A stretch of 64,000 nt of DNA from Nephromyces sp. MM_2019 (taxonomy: Eukaryota > Apicomplexa > Aconoidasida > Nephromycida), in contig JADHZB010001687.1 in NCBI GenBank assembly GCA_015657535.1, positions 1-64,000 of the forward strand. The letters are read 5' to 3'. The translations under genes and the position numbers were made by a program. Of this stretch, positions 62,978 to 64,000 are shown one piece after another. The notes under the pieces were generated by a model, which saw only the letters and a program-made list of their open reading frames with translations, did not search any database and had not been told where the DNA came from. The stretch's first letter is position 1. The number at the start of each line of letters is the position of its first letter.

Positions 62978-63913
62978 TCAATCGCTTAACGTAACAGCGA
63001 ATTTATTCATGAGATCTTCTTCATTTCGTTCCGTTTCTCTCAAAACCGCCCGGTAAATTTTTTCTTCTTGCAGAGACTTCTCCTTCAATTTTTTATTGAT
63101 ATCTTCCTTGAAAGACGCCAAGCGTTTAGAGCTTTTAGCCAAAAATATATCTGAACAAAGATCGTGCTAGTTCAGTTCTCAGTCCAACTTACTTACACTA
63201 GGTTCGAAGCCTCAAGGGCCCTTGCCAAGTTAGCTCAACCCGGCATCTATAAACAGTATGATACTAATCTGGTAGCCCAAAGCTGGAAAAACTATAAAAA
63301 ATGTTCTTGGTTTCTTCCTTCGAACTTTAGAAGACTAAGCAAGCAAAGTTTTCATATACTAACAGGCTATGCATGTTTCGGAGATTTCTACGTAAACATT
63401 GACGGAATCCACAAATCACGCAAGCTTATACAACACGTAGAAATAGTACGGGTAATATGCGTACCTGAGCGGCTTATTTTTTCCTGTGTGACTTGCCCCT
63501 TTTTTTTTAATCCTTCTCTGACCTATTAAAAAAAGCAAAAGGGTAGTATAAAAAGCACTACACTTACTATGAAAATCAATAACAAAAGCAAGATGCATTC
63601 GTTTCTTGACCTGCATGGAGAATGCAGTGCTTTGGAGCTTGGAGGCTAAAACTACATGTTTCCTGCAAGAAATCTCCAACATTGCATGCTTAATTTCTCA
63701 CCTGCAGCACATCTTTGTACCGTAGAATCTTCTGCTTCGCAATTTGGCTCCTCTGTTTCGTTCTCTCTTCACCTTCCTTGGTCCTCTGAATCGGTTAGCG
63801 TGTAGCTTCTCTGCAAAGATGATACTGTCAGAGCGATTAGTTCACTTACCTTGATTAAGAATTTCATTGTTTCAGAGTGTAGTTCATCGATCATAACCTC
63901 AAACGAGGTCTTT
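62978..63913 (-). CDS. 3' exons of a coiled-coil protein gene (5' part outside the window)
   Basis: Exons in transcript order: 63913-63850, 63785-63702, 63662-63611 (weaker), 63150-62978 (TGA stop). All are in phase with GT-AG. The peptide is charged and helical: EVMIDELHSETMKFLIK, KQRSQIAKQKILRYKDVLQ, then RLASFKEDINKKLKEKS and YRAVLRETERNEEDLMNKF, ending in AVTLSD. I do not recognise the family. Long charged helices suggest a filament-forming or scaffold protein; striated-fibre (SF-assemblin-like) proteins are one candidate, unproven. The first exon shown begins with an acceptor, so the gene continues beyond the right edge. Confidence 0.6.
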
Positions 63914-64000
63914 CTGAGACGCACAAGTTAGGTATTAAGAGTTAAAATTTGATTTCCTTAAATGAAGATTCCTTTAGGAATTTTTGCCATCGACGGCTAA

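Overview
This window is nuclear DNA from a eukaryote, most likely a protist with motile cilia or flagella. The genes are split by many GT-AG introns of very variable length, use the standard stop codons, and are separated by long AT-rich stretches without recognisable genes. A DPCD gene (known from motile-cilium biology) and a large LRR protein with a cilium-type LRR cap support a flagellated cell. TTTAGGG-like heptamers occur at two places, a telomere type shared by plants, apicomplexans, chromerids and some other protists. Introns are TG-rich on the sense strand. A SAR/alveolate-like lineage would fit, but the sequence does not settle the taxonomy.

Left part (1.6-14.1 kb, minus strand): one very large gene, read here as about ten exons. 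It encodes leucine-rich repeats, an LRR cap, then a single exon of almost 6 kb coding for a Glu/Ser/Lys-rich low-complexity region with a run of hexapeptide repeats, then two or three small C-terminal exons. From 14 to 21 kb no gene is recognised. A five-exon alpha-carbonic anhydrase with a signal-peptide-like leader and an unfamiliar 300-residue N-terminal region occupies 21.3-25.0 kb (minus).

Middle part: after a gene-poor stretch, DPCD (plus, two exons, 30.0-31.2 kb) converges on YKT6, an R-SNARE (minus, four exons, 33.5-36.2 kb). Directly upstream of YKT6 on the same strand lies an unrecognised gene with an Asp-rich insert (36.4-37.2 kb). A nucleolar RRM protein of the NIFK/Nop15 type (plus, three exons) lies at 39.4-41.9 kb.

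Right part: a seven-exon plus-strand gene (47.5-55.8 kb) fuses an N-terminal leader with a hydrophobic segment, a degenerate FKBP-like domain and a CS (p23/NudC-type) domain. Beyond it are tRNA-Arg(UCG), tRNA-Lys(CUU), and at the right edge the 3' exons of a coiled-coil protein gene on the minus strand. The genes are unrelated housekeeping, trafficking, ciliary and chaperone-type functions; nothing suggests an operon-like system. The most unusual items are the FKBP-CS fusion, the carbonic anhydrase N-terminal extension, the hexapeptide-repeat LRR protein and the sense-strand TG bias of introns. Exon joins were worked out by hand from splice signals, phase and family resemblance; joins described as phase-consistent are the firmer ones.
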